A stretch of 64,000 nucleotides of DNA from Amoebophrya sp. A120 (lineage: Eukaryota; Sar; Dinophyceae; Syndiniales; Amoebophryaceae). Below are positions 43,101 to 53,848 of this stretch, in pieces. Where the stretch lies: positions 440,475 to 504,474 of the forward strand of contig CAJINV010000019.1 of assembly GCA_905178155.1 (NCBI GenBank), given 5' to 3'. The stretch's first letter is position 1. The number at the start of each line of letters is the position of its first letter. The notes beneath the pieces are model-generated. The model was given only the letters and a program-made list of their open reading frames with translations. It was not told where the DNA came from and did not search any database. The translations under genes were made by a program, and so were the position numbers.

Positions 43101-44656
43101 TGGAGCTTGGTGGTGTCGAAGATGTGGAGATCGGTTAGATGCTTGTTACCGGAGTGACCACCAAACAGGTACAGGTGCACGCCGATTACCTGTATGTTGC
43201 GACAAGGGAGCGGTTTCATTTGCATGTCGTTCTGCTTTTCTCGCCGCGTCATGGGAAAAAAAGCGAATATCATGCAAAATATTTTGGCGCATTCTATACT
43301 GCATGGCAAAACTTCAAGTGGTACTCGGATTTGAGGTCTAGAAAAGCCTGCACATTACTGTCATCGTGTGCGCGTTCCTTGCTTGCGGGAGGGTTCCAGC
43401 TAGTGTTGGGTGCATCCAGGTCATGGTTTCTAGATCCAAAATGTCCATGTCATTGAAACACTTGCTCCCGTCGTACCTGATTAGATTTCATTTTATTATC
43501 GTATTGCAAAACGGGAATGATCACAGCCTGATCTTTCTCGTTCTGTCAATACATTATCGAACTGCAGTAAAAATAAAACGGTACTTGCAAAAATCACATC
43601 AATTACCCGCCAAACATGTAAAGCTTCCAGCCTAGTCTTGTCAAAGTGTGACAAGCGCGCGCTGCCGGTGGTTGCCCGCTGGTGTTCGCTTTTTGCCACC
43701 TGAGCTTCTCGTACATGCCGTCTACATTCGTGTCCAGAACGTACCTGATAGAAATGGGTGCATGATGCATTTCTTTTTCTTTCAGTAGCTACGACGCGCA
43801 TGATGACACCTAAACGCACCTCCGAAAAAATCCACACGCCAACATCGCAGCAAATCGAAACAATAAATCCACTATTGCTAAATCGTACATGTCTGCCAGC
43901 CACTTGTTGCCGTCGTGCCCTCCGTGCACCATCAATTTCTGGTCTACAACCGCTGTTGTATCCTATGTAAAAACATCCCCACCCCGGAGTTGTCATGCAG
44001 ATTTGCAATGACAAGAACATTTGTGATGCGCATCCCGATGATGGGCATTTCCAGTCGTGTCTTGGTGGAATTTGTAATGCTGTAAACAGGATACGCATCT
44101 CGATTTGTAATACGGCTGTCCTTGCTAACCTGCACTACACTACGGGCTGCAACTTGTCATGCGTGGCGTCCAAAACTCCTGGATCTGTGTTGCAGAGATC
44201 CCAACTTAACTATGGGGTGTTTTATGTACTGGAAAAGACCAAAATTAAAGCACAGAGAAGTTTTGAACTTTGTTGAAGTTAAAAGAGAGAGAATGACGTA
44301 GGTGAAATACGTAAATATGAATAATGTGGCCACATATCAATCTAGACTACTGCGATGCGCGTATTGTGGGGGCTGAGGACTTCTGCCCTCGGGGTCCCGC
44401 AGGCTCGGGGATTGGGGTGGGGACATTTTTACACAGGATATGTTGAGTGGTTATTTCTCGCGGACGGCGCATCGGCGTTTGGGAGAACCTCCGTCCAGAG
44501 GTTACTGGAGACGGACAGGATGTTCAGATCGTTGAGCGCTTTTTTCCCGTTCCAACCGCCAAACACGTACAACTTCATGTCGATCACATCGCAGCTGTGC
44601 GCCGCCCGGGGACCCGGGCAGGACTGGGTCGTGGGAGTGGTCCAGAACGTGTACAT
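40154..44656 (-). CDS. Kelch-BTB protein, LZTR1-like architecture
   Basis: Exons: 44656-44441, 43958-43889, 43744-43607, 43476-43359, 43191-43082, 42769-42677, 42414-42321, 42128-42035, 41865-41779, 41644-41515, 41350-41215, 40714-40684 and 40419-40154. The N-terminal half has at least seven Kelch repeats (MKLYVFGGWNGKKALNDL, KLMVHGGHDGNKWLADMY, GWKLYMFGGYDGSKCF, HLYLFGGHSGNKHL, KILLFGGYDGK, RIYIFGGFDGNRWLQD). The C-terminal half is BTB-BACK: LLNNPEFSDVTFTVQGRKIY, AHRAILIAQCPHFKALFSAG, VAFLALLEWIYTGRVPQDLP, EVLGLADQYTLDSLQHVCEN, LLKIADRHMARNLKKHCM. Kelch followed by BTB is the order of LZTR1, a Cullin-3 substrate adaptor, so a ubiquitin-ligase role is likely (inference). Introns mix GT-AG types and introners. 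One exon is only 31 nt. Confidence 0.92.
40420..40683 (-). mobile_element. Introner, GTCTGGGTCTGG family
   Basis: 264 bp, perfect direct repeat GCACA. Excision joins LQHVC to ENILIHD in frame. Confidence 0.93.
41866..42034 (-). mobile_element. Introner with TGCAAAAGTAT ends
   Basis: 169 bp. TATCCCGTGCAAAAGTAT mirrored by ATACTTTTGCAATCCATA. Direct repeat degenerate, so the junction (WLQD to HVLDV) is approximate. Confidence 0.65.
42129..42320 (-). mobile_element. Introner, TATGGATTGCA type
   Basis: 192 bp. TATGGATTGCAGAAGTA and mirror TTGTGCAATTATGGATA. Flanks CGGCG and CGGTG. Excision joins SPQTPP to GRQRHSAS in frame. Confidence 0.8.
42415..42676 (-). mobile_element. Introner, GTCTGGGTCTGG family
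   Basis: 262 bp, perfect direct repeat CCTTC. Nearly identical inside to the element at 32399. Confidence 0.93.
42770..43081 (-). mobile_element. Introner, CCCCTCCCCATA family
   Basis: 312 bp. TATTGTGAGGAAAAATCCCC and mirror GGGGAGATTTTTCTTCTTGATA in part. Perfect direct repeat GATTT. Excision joins WSQPEI to LGTPPPG in frame. Confidence 0.92.
43959..44440 (-). mobile_element. Introner, CCCCACC family
   Basis: 482 bp. TATCCTATGTAAAAACATCC and mirror GGACATTTTTACACAGGATA. Perfect direct repeat TGTTG. Excision joins ARNNHST to AVVDQKLM, restoring a Kelch repeat. Confidence 0.95.
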
Positions 44657-45929
44657 AGTGTTGTGATTTTTGGTTGTTTGTTCACGTGCAGAGGATGATC
44701 AGGTTTGGTTTCAATATAGTATTAAGCGTCCCTGCGCTCGTCCACCGTTTCCTGGCGGTGCAGCCGCGTCAGCGCACGGAGAGCTGTTCGAGAACTTCCT
44801 GCGTCGTCGCTGGTGCGGGCTTGGTATTCCAATAGTCTGGATGTTGAACAGAAATGCCTTGGAAGTAGAGTTCCTACTTCACACGACGTTTGACGCTGCG
44901 AAAGAAGCACCGCGGCAGGAGTCGTGTATGCCACGCCCGGTTGAACAAACTTGTTCCGTGGTGCTGTGCGAAGCAGGTGAAATCGGCTACGACGTCTTGC
45001 AGAAAGACCCAGCTCTTCCGTTCTCCCGGTCGTGTCTGAAATCGCTAACAGTGTCGCGATGAGTTTCCTTTGCAATCGCTTGTTCTGATGAACCGGCAGA
45101 ATTTCCGGTCGTGTCCGGGTGGAAACTTGTTGGGCTGTAGTACTTTTTATTCCGCACGAACACTGACCGATCCCCGCGTGTGCCTGTCCGCCTGCTGGAC
45201 AGGTAGTTTTGCAGGAGCTTGGTATTCGTACCTACCGCACGCTCGGATCGCTGCTCTTCGCCACTGTCACGCGGCTCTCTTGCTTCCGGCAGCGAACGGC
45301 AAGTCGCCCTCGCCGGTGTCGGCCGAGCGAGTCCTTCTTTCCCACTTCTCTTGCTGGAGGCAACTTGCACGCTGGAGGCAACTTGCACGCCGGTCCGTGT
45401 ACGAGTACTCCAACAGGGTGTGCAGCGCTTGCGGCTGAGAAACACTCACAGATTCTGCCCGGTCCGTCGGTCAAGACGCGACTCCGTCGATGCACGGTGA
45501 TGCTGGAGCAATTTTTTCCTTCCTAGCCGTTTTTATTTGCTATACTCTTCTGCGGATAAGAAAGTGCACGGAACAGTGGTGCTCCACGAAATAGCTACAG
45601 GGTACGCTAGCGGACAGCTCTCTTGCTTTGCCTCGACTTGCTTCCGGAGTATTGATCGCGCCGCAGTTCATGCTCGCAATTGATCTACTTCTTCAGCCAA
45701 CTCAGTCTCAAAAGTAAAACGCTGCATCTGGAGGGGATCACGCTGCCGGCGTTTGAAGTGCTCTCCGAAAAAAAAAACTCTCATGCACCACTGTGTGTGC
45801 CACGTGCCAGTCCAGCCTGTGCAAGCCAGCACCTGCTGGGGATTAAAACACTAAAAACAAAGGCGCAAAAAGGTGCATGCGCAAAACGCTGCCGTGAGAA
45901 ACATCGCGCGCATGCAGTGTCAGTTGTCT
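44657..45929. other. Upstream flank of the Kelch-BTB gene, no gene seen
   Basis: Open frames on both strands lack domains or credible starts. A 15-bp word (GCTGGAGGCAACTTGCAC) is repeated in tandem near 45352-45385. Confidence 0.4.
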
Positions 45930-46960
45930 GTCATGATGGAGCAACAGGGCCGCTGGAGAAAAGCGCCAAGAAAGGTCAAGCCGGCGGAGTGGCGCTCCGC
46001 TGGCGAACGCGCTTGCGACCGCGCAAGCGCCGGGTGGGCCCACGCCCTGGGGGCCAGGCCGCGGGAATCCAAAAGGCGGAGGCGTAACGGCGCAACGAGA
46101 GGGCCGCCCTTTTTGCCAGGGGGGCCGGGGTTGTGACAGCACGGCGCCACCGCCGCACTGCTTCGGCGGCGCGCCGAGGCGCGCGGCCCGCGTGCATGCT
46201 TCGGATTCGGCCGGCCGCTCCGCGTCCTCCTTCGCTGGTCACTTCATCAAGACGCGGCGGCGCTTGCGGTGAAACCGCGCAACGTGCGCCGCTTTGGTCC
46301 GCCTTTGCGGCCGCCCCGACGGGCGCGCTTCCTTGCCGTCCGCAGACGAGCAAAACGGACAAAGCGCGCGCCCGCCCGAACTAATGAAGCGGCAGGCGGG
46401 CGGCAGGCGGGCCCGCTATGTGCCGCGCCTTGGCCTAACCGCCCGGGGCCCCCCTGCTGGCCCGGCCGTGAAACAGCCCCGCGGCGCCTCCCGCGCTAGC
46501 AGAAAACACCGGGCGGGCCGCCGAGGCCCCTGACTCTGGCCTGCGGGCCTTTTGACGGGGGCGGCCGGCGGAGGGCCGGCCTGGCGCGGGGGCCTTGCCG
46601 GCTAGGCCGGCGGCCTCCAAAGGGGCGCGGGGCTCGGCGAGCTCCTCTTTTCCAGCTCGGTGGACCGCGCGCGCTGAGTGGCCCAGCGGAGAAGCCCACG
46701 CCACGAGGGCGCGCCAAGCTTCTTGGAGAGGCTGGGCACCAGCAGGGCCCGCAAGCGGCGCAACTGCTCGAGCGCCTCCAGCTGCTTCGGGCGCGGATCC
46801 ATTCGCGCCGCTGCCGCTATTCCCTGCGCAACCTCGCGTCACCCGGCAGCGGCGGCCCGTTCGGGCACGCGTTTTCTTACTGCGTACGGCATCGGACCGG
46901 CATAAACTCTGGCCTCTCAGTAGCACTTTTGAACCAAAAAGCGGCCCGCCGCTCAGTAGA
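45930..46960. other. GC-rich island without a supported gene
   Basis: Strongly GC-rich; long frames open in several phases at once. No domain recognised. Similar in character to 38.1-39.0 kb, though I could not align the two by eye. Confidence 0.45.
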
Positions 46961-48128
46961 ACATCCACAAACGCCAAACGGCCCACATAAGTTGAACCAA
47001 AGTCCGCAGCTCCTGCCTTATGAATCTTGTCGAGTTTCATCAAGTCGCGACTTTTCTTTTCAGTTCCAGTTCTGCTCGACCGGCAGAGTTTTCGTACAAG
47101 GGTAGAATCAATTCACATTCTTGCTCTTCAGAGTGGTCATTCTGGAAGGGAAACAAGGGATATCAAAGCTTGAAATAGAAGTAGTCCTTTTACAGTTCAG
47201 ACGGCGGCAGACGACCACAATGCATTCTGCTGCTCAGAAGTCGCCGCCCCCGTAAGCACTTTGTAGAAGCAAGAGGTAGCTATCGGAAAATTGGTTTGTA
47301 GAAAGTTCATCCAGCAAACAGCGATAGAAATACAGTTCGGGGGATTTCTATTTTCATTACAAAAGCATTATTTGTAGGCGTGCTGCTCCTGTTTTTTTTT
47401 CCCGATGCTTATCCCGCTCCACGTTTTTCTTCTCCCGACAGCTACACGCGTCTTTCTACATACTGGGAAACAACTTAGTCACGAATTCTAGGATTTTGTC
47501 AACTTATCACCAATTGTAAACAACTTTGCTTTGACAAAGTGAGGAAAGCTGAGCGATCTAGCGGAAACGTATTTTTGAAAATTACAGGTAAAAGAATTGC
47601 TGGGATTGCTAGTTCTGGCGAGAAGCAAGCGGAGAGGCGCAGCAATCTCGAAGATATCAATCTACGTAATCATCAGACTGCCAATCTGCCTCCCGCTGCT
47701 CCTCTTTTTGCGCGGGGTGGCCGGCCCCGCGCGGAGTAGTGCTAGATGAATTTCGGCTCTATCTTTAGATGAATTCTTGGTACAAGCCGGTCAAGGCCGG
47801 AAGAATAAGTGTCTTCTCACCGGCAAAAGTTCTAGGAGTTCTAACTGAGCGTAAATCAATGCGAAACCTCGAAACCTGCTGGTACTAGCTTAGAGTCCTC
47901 GAAACCTACTACTTTGCTTTTGGATAAGTATTGGATTGTTGCGTAAACGAAAACGAAAATTTGGATAATATTGGGTTGCTTTCACCAAATGCTCCTCGAA
48001 GTAGAAAATCCATCGAGCAGACATGTTTACTGTTCCCAGTCCCTAGATCGGGGGAGCGAAAAAGTGGTCGCTCGTCGCCCACCGATCCTCGTCCCGACTT
48101 GGTCGTCGGTGGGACAAAATTTCCCGAC
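46961..48128. other. Intergenic, no gene seen
   Basis: Average to AT-leaning sequence. Downstream flank of the kinase gene, whose last codons may reach 48043 in another splice choice. Confidence 0.4.
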
Positions 48129-51100
48129 TCAAGGGTCTACCGCGCAAACCGTACCCGTCCCTGCTGTGACTGTAGTGCCCGCCGCCAACTGAAATTTTGT
48201 TTGTGTCACTTCTTTATACGCACATGACATCAAGATTTGCTCGCGACGTATGGGTTAAACTTAAACTTGAATCAATTTCATGCTCGCCTGCATGACAAAA
48301 TAAATCTATACGTCCATCCCGACTGGTGACGCCGTCCCGGCTGGACAGAATGGCGTGGTTCAGATCCCGGGTTTATCGTGTGTAAATGAGTCCCCATCCC
48401 AGAGTTCGGCGTCATGCAAAAGTGAATACCTAAAAACTTTCGCGTGCGCAGTTCCAAGAGAAGCACTTTCTACTAGTGGAGTTCTGCAATTTGTCATGCA
48501 CTAATCAGGAAAAATATATCCAAACACGGCTACTTACAATAGGTGTCCAAATTTGTCATGCGGGGCGCGTAAATTTTTCTGGATTTGTGTGGGGCAAAAA
48601 ATCTATTTTTCTATTGACTTTTGGTTGCCATCATCTTGATTACAAAGTCGTCGTGGGGACATTTTTACAAAGGATAGGCTTGGCGGCAGGGAGTAGAGTG
48701 GCTGATTTGCCTGCAAATTCGACCAGTGATCATCCCAATCGTTTCCGCTGTTCCCCGATTCTTGTCCCAGCATGCCGGGATGGTTTCCCCCAATCCGGTT
48801 TCGCCCATGCTGGTCGATGTGGGGCAGGACCCGGTTGCCCGGATTGCTACTGCTGTCTCGGTATCAACTGCAAAAAAATCGACGCACGCGTCCAAGAAAT
48901 TATTGCAGACACGGCATGACAGACATCGTTTCTTTATCTTTCCTCAACCTCATCCAGCATAATGCAACTTCTCATAAGTTGAGAAACGAACTTGCTATGC
49001 AACCCCTCCTAGATGTGCGATTCTTTTGATGCAATGCATACTCGGTAGGGCAGCGGGTAGGAGTTGGGATTGGAGTCCAGGTTGTGGTTGCCCAAATCGT
49101 GGTGCCCGAAATTGTTGCTGTTCAGATTCGGGTCCCCGCGCATGAGCATCTGCTCCTTCTGCAAGTAGTGCGCGGCCGACTTGTTGCTGGACTGCACGTT
49201 CATAGCGGAGAGATGGGAGTTCGGATGGTTGCTGTTCGAGTTGCTGTTTATGTTCCCGAAATCGTGGTTCCTGGTTGACCGCAGATGTGAATTCGCGTTG
49301 GAGAGATTCGAAATCTTCTTCGATTTGCTCCCGCGACTAGAACTGGAGGACGGCTGGGCGCCGCCGTGGCCGTCGTTGTCCATCAGGTTGTCGGTGTCCG
49401 CCATCAGATTGGTGGTTCTTCGCGACGATTTCTTCGGGTTTTTCGATTTCCGCAAGACGGTCTGGGTTTGCGACTGCGAGGGGCCGCTGGACCCGGTGCC
49501 CACCCCCGGAACGCCGCTGTCGGCGTTGCTGCTCTGCAGGCCGAAGGCGTTTTGCCCGGCGCGGCTGGTCGAGCTCATCTGCTGATGCACAATGTTCGGT
49601 GGGTGCATCGGCTGGTGCCCCGAGGGCTTCAGCGGCATCGAACTGCTCGTTTCAACGTGCGCCCCCGGGCCGCCGCCGGTATTCGCGTTCGCGTCGTGCT
49701 GTGCTGCGGGGTTCCCGGTGCCGTAGGGGAAGGGCGGCTCGGTCGGGAACATCGGCCCACCGCCGGTGCCCCCGTCGAAATCCTCCGTGTTGCTGCCGCC
49801 GTAGGGGTATTCGAAAGGAGCTGTTTTTTGGGTGGAGTGTTTGAGGAAAATTTTTCGGGAACTTTCATCATCATCTTCTGCACGTTGACAAAATGCAACG
49901 AAATCATACGTGTCAATCATGCAAGACAAACTTGTCGCAGCATCACCAGCATTCTGCAAATTTTTAGTACTTCCGTCGAACTTCTGGGCGTTGCCATGGC
50001 CGTGGCTCGTGCTTGGGTTACTCCTGCTGTATGGGACTTCAAAGGCTTCTCGTCCGTAGTATGCGTCGCTTCCCTTTGCACCGCCGGCCTTGTGCGCGGC
50101 GTGGCCCTGCGGCATTTCATTTGCACAATTATTTTTGATTCGTCCAAAAATCGAGGCTTGTTATGCTCGCGGCTTGTTCTTCTTCCTATATCGCTACCAA
50201 AACCGGTACGACGAAATCTTCCCTGTAAAAGTAAATGTACAGCTCCCGCGTGACAGACCAAAGCAAAGCACAAGAAAACACAGTACATGCGAGGCCGCGT
50301 TGCCTTGCGGATAGAAGCCACTGCTGGTTGCCGCCATTCCCGGCTCCTGAAACTGAAACTTCTTTTTCGAGCCCGATGTTGTTTTTGTTCGTTCTCTTTC
50401 TGGCGAGTCCATTACCGTCATCTTGGAAGATTTCGGTCGCAGTTCGTCGAACCTGTTGTGAGAAAAGACTGTTGCCATGCAAATTTCTTTCGCTATCAGA
50501 CAGAAGCTGTAAGAATCGCACTTATGTACAGTGGCTAAACAAATTCTGCTGAGATGAAACAGCACCGACTATTTTTTACATTGGGTGCGCAACCGCCTGT
50601 GCCCCGTCGAGTCGGTCCCTTGGCTCCACACTATGGATCAGAAAAATTCCGAGTTGGAGTTCAAACTGATGCACAAACACAATCTGTCGAAAAAAGAAAA
50701 ACCACCTTTGTCATGCTGGAATGGATAAGCCACATCTGAAAAAGCCTCCTTTGTTATGCACAGAGCTACTGACACGACACGCGTTTGCACTTTGATGACT
50801 TCCAACCCAGACTTTTTCCTGCGTACATCTTCAATACGCACTTCATAAAGTTCATCCAGGACCGTTTTGGTATCTTGCCAACGTACCTAATTTCAAAAGG
50901 CCCAAATTTGTAAGATTTGCAAAGCAATATACCGCATCTAGACAAAAACTGGCCTACGCAAAAAAAGATGCTCTGCATTTTCGTACATTAATATGCATCA
51001 AAAACGACCCCACATCAACAATCAGTATACCTCTTTTCCAGGGTCTCTGGCTTGCTCATGTCCGGGAACTTCAATCCCATGAAGCGTGGATTCCGCATGA

Positions 51101-52261
51101 ACATTTCCATTTGTTCCGGTGTAATTGCGCCCAGCATCTTCTGGATGATGAACAACTGGTCTATTTCTGTCTCGCCGGGGAACAAGGGCTGCCCGTCGAG
51201 AATCTCCCCCATAATGCACCCGATCGCCCAGATGTCCACGGGTTTCCCGTAGCGGGTCGACCCCAGCAACAGCTCGGGGGCGCGGTACCACCTTCGATTG
51301 ATCATTTGACAATAAACTTGATAAACTTCGGATGCAACGAGAAAGAGAAACTGCAATTAATTATAACTTGGTCTCGGTAATAAACGCACTTGTGCATCAT
51401 CATCTTTGGGTTTGTCCTAGAACATCACAAAAGAGTCGGTACTGCTCCAGCTCACAAAACAACAAGTACCTTGTCGCTACGTAATCTGTTAACTCGCTGC
51501 TACTGGTCTTGCTCATTGTTCGGGCGAACCCGAAGTCGCACAGCTTCAAAGACCGGTCTTCCATGTTCATGAGCAAATTCTCCGGCTTGATGTCACGGTG
51601 TATCACGTCGTGCGCGTGGCAGTACTCTATTGCCTTTACCAGTTGCCAGACGATCAGCGTGACGGTTTCCGGCTCGATACCGTTGGGAAACATTTCCAGC
51701 ACCTCCAGCAGATTTTTGTCTACGAACTCGAAAACCAGATACCTGTTTAGTTTTTTGCAGAAGCGACTCGGTTACGAATCTTCTTCCGGAGCATGACAAA
51801 GTTCGAGACCAGCATGATCTCTACTTCCCGTCATTTTGATGTTGAGCAAATATGCATGACAAAAAACCACTCTTCTACAGTTTCCCCTTTCGTCTGAACG
51901 CCTCCTTCAGCTGCACGATGTTTTCTTGCCGCAGCATCCGGAGCATCTTCACCTCCCGCAGCGTCGTTTTCCGCACGATGTCATCGTCTTCGGACTCTTT
52001 GAACTTCTTAATCGCGACGAGTTCCCCCGTCTCCTTGTTTTATGCAATACAAATTTCCCGCACATGTACAAGATGCATCACAAATTTTACCAATTTAGGG
52101 CGTAGCACTTGTCGTGCTAAACTAGGTTCGGCGCCAAGTTTTGCCATGCAGAGACCGCATTTGTACGCGTACGGGAAATTTACTGTGGATATGTTTTGGC
52201 ACTTCAGCACGACACCGTAGGCGCCCTCGCCCACCACGCCGACCACCTCGTACTTGTTCAT
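48129..52261 (-). CDS. CDKL-type protein kinase with Asn/Ser-rich tail
   Basis: CMGC kinase close to animal CDKL1-5. Exons: 52261-52192, 52040-51879, 51742-51470, 51291-51031, 50886-50826, 50629-50580, then tail exons. Seen in order: [20 protein letters not shown] (ATP loop), [19 protein letters not shown] (catalytic Lys), [44 protein letters not shown], a T-D-Y activation site, [75 protein letters not shown] and [16 protein letters not shown]. All catalytic residues are present. The tail (about 50550-48129) is low-complexity: Lys/Ser/Thr-rich, Gly/Pro-rich, then Asn/Ser/His-rich ([20 protein letters not shown]). CDKL kinases act at cilia and microtubules, so a flagellar role is possible. The last exon and stop are tentative. 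Confidence 0.93.
48195..48310 (-). mobile_element. Probable introner near the kinase 3' end
   Basis: GAAATTTTGTTTGTGTCAC at the left and an imperfect mirror ATGACAAAATAAATCTATA at the right. Direct repeat unclear. Confidence 0.4.
48374..48676 (-). mobile_element. Introner, CCCCA(C/T)CC family
   Basis: 303 bp. TATCGTGTGTAAATGAG, mirror ATTTTTACAAAGGATA. Flanks GGGTT and GGCTT. Confidence 0.8.
48862..49040 (-). mobile_element. Introner, TATCAACTGCA to GCAATGCATA
   Basis: 179 bp, perfect direct repeat CTCGG. Excision joins SYPLPYR to DSSSNPGN in frame in the kinase tail. Confidence 0.9.
50630..50825 (-). mobile_element. Introner in the kinase domain
   Basis: Inverted ends TCAGAAAAATTCCGAGTTGG and the mirror of TTCCAACCCAGACTTTTTCC. 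Excision joins CVLKM to VEPRDRL, the expected kinase sequence. Confidence 0.75.
52041..52191 (-). mobile_element. Short introner in the kinase ATP-binding region
   Basis: 151 bp. TATGCAATACAAATTTCCCG and mirror CGGGAAATTTACTGTGGATA. Perfect direct repeat TGTTT. Excision joins VLKCQN to KETGELVAI. Confidence 0.92.
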
Positions 52262-52599
52262 CTTGGACGACTCTGGCGGGGGTGGAGGGATTTGTTCAAA
52301 AGAAGTGGCGGTTCTTTATTTGCAGTCCTTGTCCTCACACCTCTCTGTCGTGCTAGTGGAGCGAAAAATCGTCAACCAGTAGGTCGTTGCAAAAGTAGCT
52401 CCAGCTGCTGGGTTTTTGAACCTGCAGGGTTGTTCTCGTAATTCCGGCTGGACGTGCGGGCAGCTGCTTCTGGGCGGGGGCAGCTAAAATGCTGACGGGT
52501 ACAAAGCGAACTCGGTCATTGCTTTCAATAAATTAGGATGAACAGACTGGCAGCTGGTATTTTTCTTCTGTCATTATGCTGCTCTGCCCGTACTTGCGA
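52262..52599. other. Upstream flank of the kinase gene, no gene seen
   Basis: Separates the kinase ATG at 52261 from the next minus-strand frame. No exon, repeat or motif recognised. Confidence 0.4.
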
Positions 52600-53094
52600 T
52601 TATATTTCATGAGTAGGCTCGTCGCTCTTTAGGGACGAGAAGTCAGTCTGCTTCTTCTGGAGAAACTTTGATTCAAGAATACGCATTAACTCGATAGTGC
52701 GCAACAATGTCGAGGATAACTTTCCGATTGTTCCGATAGAGACAACGGCCGGGCGCCGACGAGTCTGCTTTGTTCGACAGTGTCTCAAACGACGGACAGC
52801 AACGAAGACGAAGAGACACACGAACGCAGAAAACGAAAACTCACTCAACAAAGTTCCGATATTTGCGCTCAAGAACCAGTCTCCGTTTCCAACAGGCTGC
52901 TCATTGGCGTCTTCACTCATCCGTGGTAGCACGACGCGCACACAGAAAAACTCGCTATTCATTGCGCAGATGTACATCGATTTACACCTGCTCAACATCT
53001 TCCATTGTGGTCGAACACTACTTGCGATCTTCGTCCAGCTTCTGCTGCGATTTCTGCTTGTGCAAACTGTACAACCGAACAAGCACCGCAACAT
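52600..53094 (-). CDS. Possible 164-residue protein with one membrane segment
   Basis: Open minus-strand frame, 165 codons including stop. One hydrophobic stretch, FSFSAFVCLFVFVAV, is followed by basic residues (RRLRHCRTKQTRRR), as in a single-pass membrane protein. No family recognised, and it could be untranslated sequence. Confidence 0.25.
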   Translation of the reverse strand: MLRCLFGCTVCTSRNRSRSWTKIASSVRPQWKMLSRCKSMYICAMNSEFFCVRVVLPRMSEDANEQPVGNGDWFLSANIGTLLSEFSFSAFVCLFVFVAVRRLRHCRTKQTRRRPAVVSIGTIGKLSSTLLRTIELMRILESKFLQKKQTDFSSLKSDEPTHEI

Positions 53095-53527
53095 CGAATA
53101 TCAATCATTTGAAACTAGTGCTCGACCTTGAAGACAACTACTGCTCCGCGTATGGTTTTCCTCGGTTTATTTGGTAGTGCACCAAGTACAAGAAGCCACT
53201 TCTCCTTCTCTTCCGATAGAAAAATGTTGTAGCCCATGGACCTATCGGTGGTTCTCCGTGGACCTGTTCAGGCGAAAATTGATTTTTTTCCGCGTAGCAA
53301 CTACTGGCGGCGTTAATCTGAATCACCAACATAATTTTGCGCTTGTTTCTTTTAAATACTTACGAGGGGCCATGCGATCGCCTTAAGTGCAGATGTCAGT
53401 GCGTAAAAGTGCCGCGAGAACACCATGCCCGTGCTGTGGAGCAACGGCAACACAGAAGGACTTTTCAAGTGCAGTCGTCATCTGTCACCACGCGTCTGCT
53501 TCTGCTATTTGCCACAGAAGGTCGTAC

Positions 53528-53848
53528 CATCTGCCACCAATCCGGAAGCTTGTGCATAACATTCTTCGACACCTCCACCAGGTATCCGCTCCACCCGTTC
53601 TCCACGATTCCCGGCTTCTCCACGCAGCACAGAGCCTCCTCGCCCGGGCACCCGATTTCCGCGGGCTGAGGGAGGGCGTTAGCGATGCCTTTCGTCAGCC
53701 GCGGCGCGTTGTCATTTGCCTTCGCCTGGCCGGTGGCGGTTTGTCCCCCGGTGCAGGCCGGCGGTGAGCCCGTTGGACTTCTTGTGTCTTCGACTGCGTG
53801 TTGCGTCCAGAACGTCGTCTTCGCCCGATCGTCAAGAGGTGGCTTTTG
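53528..53848 (-). CDS. Orphan internal exon of an unknown gene
   Basis: A 107-codon stretch bounded by an AG acceptor (53850-53849) and a GT donor (53527-53526), phase 0 at both ends. The sequence reads like protein: LDDRAKTTFWTQHAVEDT, IGCPGEEALCCVEKPGIVEN, GWSGYLVEVSKNVMHKLPDW. Neighbouring exons may lie at 54495-54277 (ADFGWIFKDFLKYFILDIGD) and 53332-53138, but the joins were not resolved. Family unknown. Confidence 0.45.

Noticed and set aside
44722-45445. Minus-strand frames of 117 and 152 residues upstream of the Kelch-BTB gene
   Set aside because: No domain, biased composition, and they overlap equal-length plus-strand frames.
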